Both the position numbers and the translations under genes were made by a program. A stretch of 6,978 nucleotides of DNA. It comes from JAENWH01 sp038248745 (lineage in GTDB: Bacteria > Bacillota > Clostridia > Peptostreptococcales > Anaerovoracaceae). Of this stretch, positions 5,485-6,978 are shown piece by piece (the stretch's first letter is position 1; every line of letters begins with the position of its first letter). A model generated the notes under the pieces. The model was not told where the DNA came from and did not search any database. It saw only the letters and a list, made by a program, of their open reading frames with translations. Where the stretch lies: contig JBBRXC010000089.1 in NCBI GenBank assembly GCA_038248745.1, positions 1 to 6,978 of the forward strand, read 5' to 3'.

Positions 5485-6432
5485 TTATCTCCCTAAAACA
5501 AAATATTGTAAGAAACCAAGAAATGACAGAATCAGTGAAAGGGCCGCTATATTCGGCACACTGAAAAATCTAAATTTTACGGTAGAAACTTCAATCAAGC
5601 CAATGATGACAGCGACAAAAATAACCTTACTTACGTATAGGAGTAAACTTATTACCACCAATGATATTCCTGAAGCACCAATAAATATCTGTTGCGGTAA
5701 AAAAAGATTCACAATTAGTGTGATGAGCAAAAGCTGTTTAATCGCCGCACCAAGCTCCATCAATGCTAAATTTCTGCCCGAATATTCCAGAACCATGGCT
5801 TCATGTACCATGGTAAGTTCAAGATGGGTAGATGGGTCATCCACCGGTATTCTTGAAGTATCCATCAAAATCACAAGTAAAATTGCTAGAAACAGCATCA
5901 CGTACACTGGTTGAAGCAGTGGCGCATTCTCAGTCTGCATTTTCAGCATCATTCCGGATACGGAGGTGGTCCCTGAGATCAGCGCTATGGTAATGACTGA
6001 AATGAGCATAGAAGGTTCTGCCAAAGAAGAAATAAGGGCCTCTCGGCTACTGCCCATTCCGCCAAAGGTGCTCCCAGTATCTAATGCGCCTACCATCATA
6101 AAGAAACGCCCAAGGGCCAGAAGATAAATCGTAAAGATCATGTCACCAGGGAAATTTTCTGGGATAAATGACGTAACGACAGGAACAATCATTCCAGCGG
6201 TTAAAGCTGTAGTGAAAACAATCATGGGGGTCACCTTGAATATCCAGGTTGAAACATCTGAAACCACTATCTGTTTTTTGAAAAGTTTATGCAAATCATA
6301 ATATTGCTGAAGAAAAGGAGCCCCTTGCCTCTTTTGCGAAAAAGCTTTCATCTTTCCTATAATCCCATTTACAAGGGGAGCCAGCATAATCAGGACAATT
6401 CCCTGAAATAAAAAATATTCAATGTATCTCAT
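5485..6432 (-). CDS. hyfC: HyfC/HycD-like membrane anchor subunit (NuoH family)
   Basis: NuoH-family subunit that docks the peripheral iron-sulfur arm to the membrane arm and forms the entry of the ion path. Seen: 315 residues, about eight membrane segments. Conserved features: the first cytoplasmic loop with Q-K-R-Q-G-A-P (33-39) and Q-Y-Y-D-L-H-K-L-F-K-K (43-53), G-S-S-R-E-A-L-I-S-S-L-A-E-P (127-140), and the hallmark I-P-V-D-D-P-S-T-H-L-E-L-T-M-V-H-E-A-M (195-213) followed by L-E-Y-S-G. The acidic residues E131, E139, D198, D199, E205 and E211 are in place, which argues for a working coupling element. It starts 11 bases after hyfB with a very strong ribosome site, GGAGGGGG (6444-6437), which begins at the last base of the hyfB stop. 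Confidence 0.95.
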   Translation of the reverse strand: MRYIEYFLFQGIVLIMLAPLVNGIIGKMKAFSQKRQGAPFLQQYYDLHKLFKKQIVVSDVSTWIFKVTPMIVFTTALTAGMIVPVVTSFIPENFPGDMIFTIYLLALGRFFMMVGALDTGSTFGGMGSSREALISSLAEPSMLISVITIALISGTTSVSGMMLKMQTENAPLLQPVYVMLFLAILLVILMDTSRIPVDDPSTHLELTMVHEAMVLEYSGRNLALMELGAAIKQLLLITLIVNLFLPQQIFIGASGISLVVISLLLYVSKVIFVAVIIGLIEVSTVKFRFFSVPNIAALSLILSFLGFLQYFVLGR

Positions 6433-6443
6433 TTGTCCCCCTC

Positions 6444-6978
6444 CTATGCCAATCTGTTATAAAGCATCAATATCAAAACAGTAGCAAATATATATATTAA
6501 ATAAGCATGTATACTTCCTGTTTGAATTTTTAACTTAGCCACTGTTGAAAAACCTCTTACCAATCTGGATAGAGGCTCATAAAGATATTTTTCAAATATT
6601 GGTTCAGTAGTAATAACATATTCCATCTCTTCTGGATGATATTTATGGGCTCCCTTTTGTTGAAGTTCCCTTGTCGGTCGGAAAAGGAATCTAAAAATAA
6701 TGCTTAATGTCTTGGAATATCCTCCGCTGGTGTATTGGGTTCTGCTGTTCAGTGACTGAAATCCGCACCCCCATGTCTCATATTTTCTCTCAATGGTTTT
6801 CCCGCCAGCCAGTCTAACCAAAATCAAGGCAGTTAAACCAACCACTGCCAATAAAATGACACCCGCTAAAGGGGAAATGCTGTTGGCTCCTATTGTTAAA
6901 GGATAAGTAGCAATAAAGAATTCTCCAGACATATTTCCAATTAAGGATTGTCCGACGATCCCATCCACAATTTTATCT
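6444..6978 (-). CDS. hyfB: HyfB/HycC-like antiporter-type subunit, C-terminal part (partial)
   Basis: C-terminal end of a NuoL-like ion-translocating subunit. Seen: the frame is open from the window edge (6978) to TAG at 6446-6444. A GTG at 6968 could be read as a start, but three more codons upstream are open and the domain is clearly incomplete, so the gene continues outside the window. Visible are one hydrophobic segment (about 6882-6816), the motif Y-E-T-W-G-C-G-F-Q-S-L-N-S-R-T-Q-Y-T characteristic of HyfB/HycC C-termini, a hydrophilic stretch with E-P-I-F-E-K-Y-L-Y-E-P, and a last membrane segment ending L-M-L-Y-N-R-L-A. The catalytic membrane core (TM5 glutamate, TM7 lysine) lies outside, so ion-path integrity cannot be judged. 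First visible gene of the operon. Confidence 0.92.
   Translation of the reverse strand, partial: DKIVDGIVGQSLIGNMSGEFFIATYPLTIGANSISPLAGVILLAVVGLTALILVRLAGGKTIERKYETWGCGFQSLNSRTQYTSGGYSKTLSIIFRFLFRPTRELQQKGAHKYHPEEMEYVITTEPIFEKYLYEPLSRLVRGFSTVAKLKIQTGSIHAYLIYIFATVLILMLYNRLA

Noticed and set aside
6966..6968. GTG at 6968 as the start of a short separate gene
   Set aside because: The frame is open to the window edge and the sequence is the C-terminal part of a HyfB-like protein, so this is an internal valine codon.
1733..6978. Reading the operon as a true hydrogenase-4 or formate hydrogenlyase
   Set aside because: The large subunit lacks both NiFe ligand motifs, and no formate dehydrogenase or hydrogenase maturation gene is visible in the window.
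1733..6978. Reading the operon as complex I (nuo)
   Set aside because: HyfE is present, NuoC and NuoD are fused, the gene order is hyf-like, no nuoA/J/E/F/G genes are seen, and the NuoD-like N-terminus has the hydrogenase-type G-P-V-H-A-G-I-I-E-P-G-H motif.

Overview
The window holds one dense run of genes, all on the minus strand and transcribed from high to low coordinates. The DNA is AT-rich. Strong G-rich Shine-Dalgarno sequences overlap the preceding stop codons, and the proteins are those of an anaerobic energy metabolism. This suggests a low-GC Gram-positive anaerobe, probably a member of the Clostridia; that placement is an inference from style and gene content, with no marker gene to confirm it.

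Positions 6978 to 930 encode most of a membrane complex related to hydrogenase-4/formate hydrogenlyase and to respiratory complex I. In order of transcription: the C-terminal part of a HyfB/NuoL-like ion-translocating subunit (cut by the window edge), HyfC (NuoH-like membrane anchor), HyfE (NuoK-like), HyfF (NuoN/NuoM-like antiporter-type subunit), HyfG (fused NuoC+NuoD-like large subunit), and a single protein fusing a two-cluster ferredoxin (HyfH/NuoI-like) to the small subunit (HyfI/NuoB-like). No hyfD lies between hyfC and hyfE. Gaps between genes are 0 to 11 bases, so this is an operon.

The key observation is that the large subunit has lost the NiFe-site ligands. The first motif (normally RxCGxCxxxH) reads R-I-S-G-D-E-T-F-S-N, and the C-terminus has no DPCxxC motif. 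The iron-sulfur ligands and the charged residues of the proton path are kept. It is therefore probably not a hydrogenase but an energy-converting-hydrogenase-related ('Ehr') complex: electrons would enter through the ferredoxin domain, reach the proximal cluster, pass to an unknown acceptor in the former NiFe cavity, and drive ion pumping.

Positions 849 to 1 hold a second functional group: two CrcB/Fluc fluoride-channel subunits overlapping by four bases, followed by the first nine codons of a gene that resembles the DUF190 family often found beside crcB. The two CrcB proteins have opposite positive-inside charge patterns, as expected for an obligate antiparallel heterodimer. Between the two groups lies an 80-base spacer containing a 27-base-period tandem duplication of the 3' end of the fusion gene. 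I see neither a fluoride riboswitch nor a convincing terminator there.
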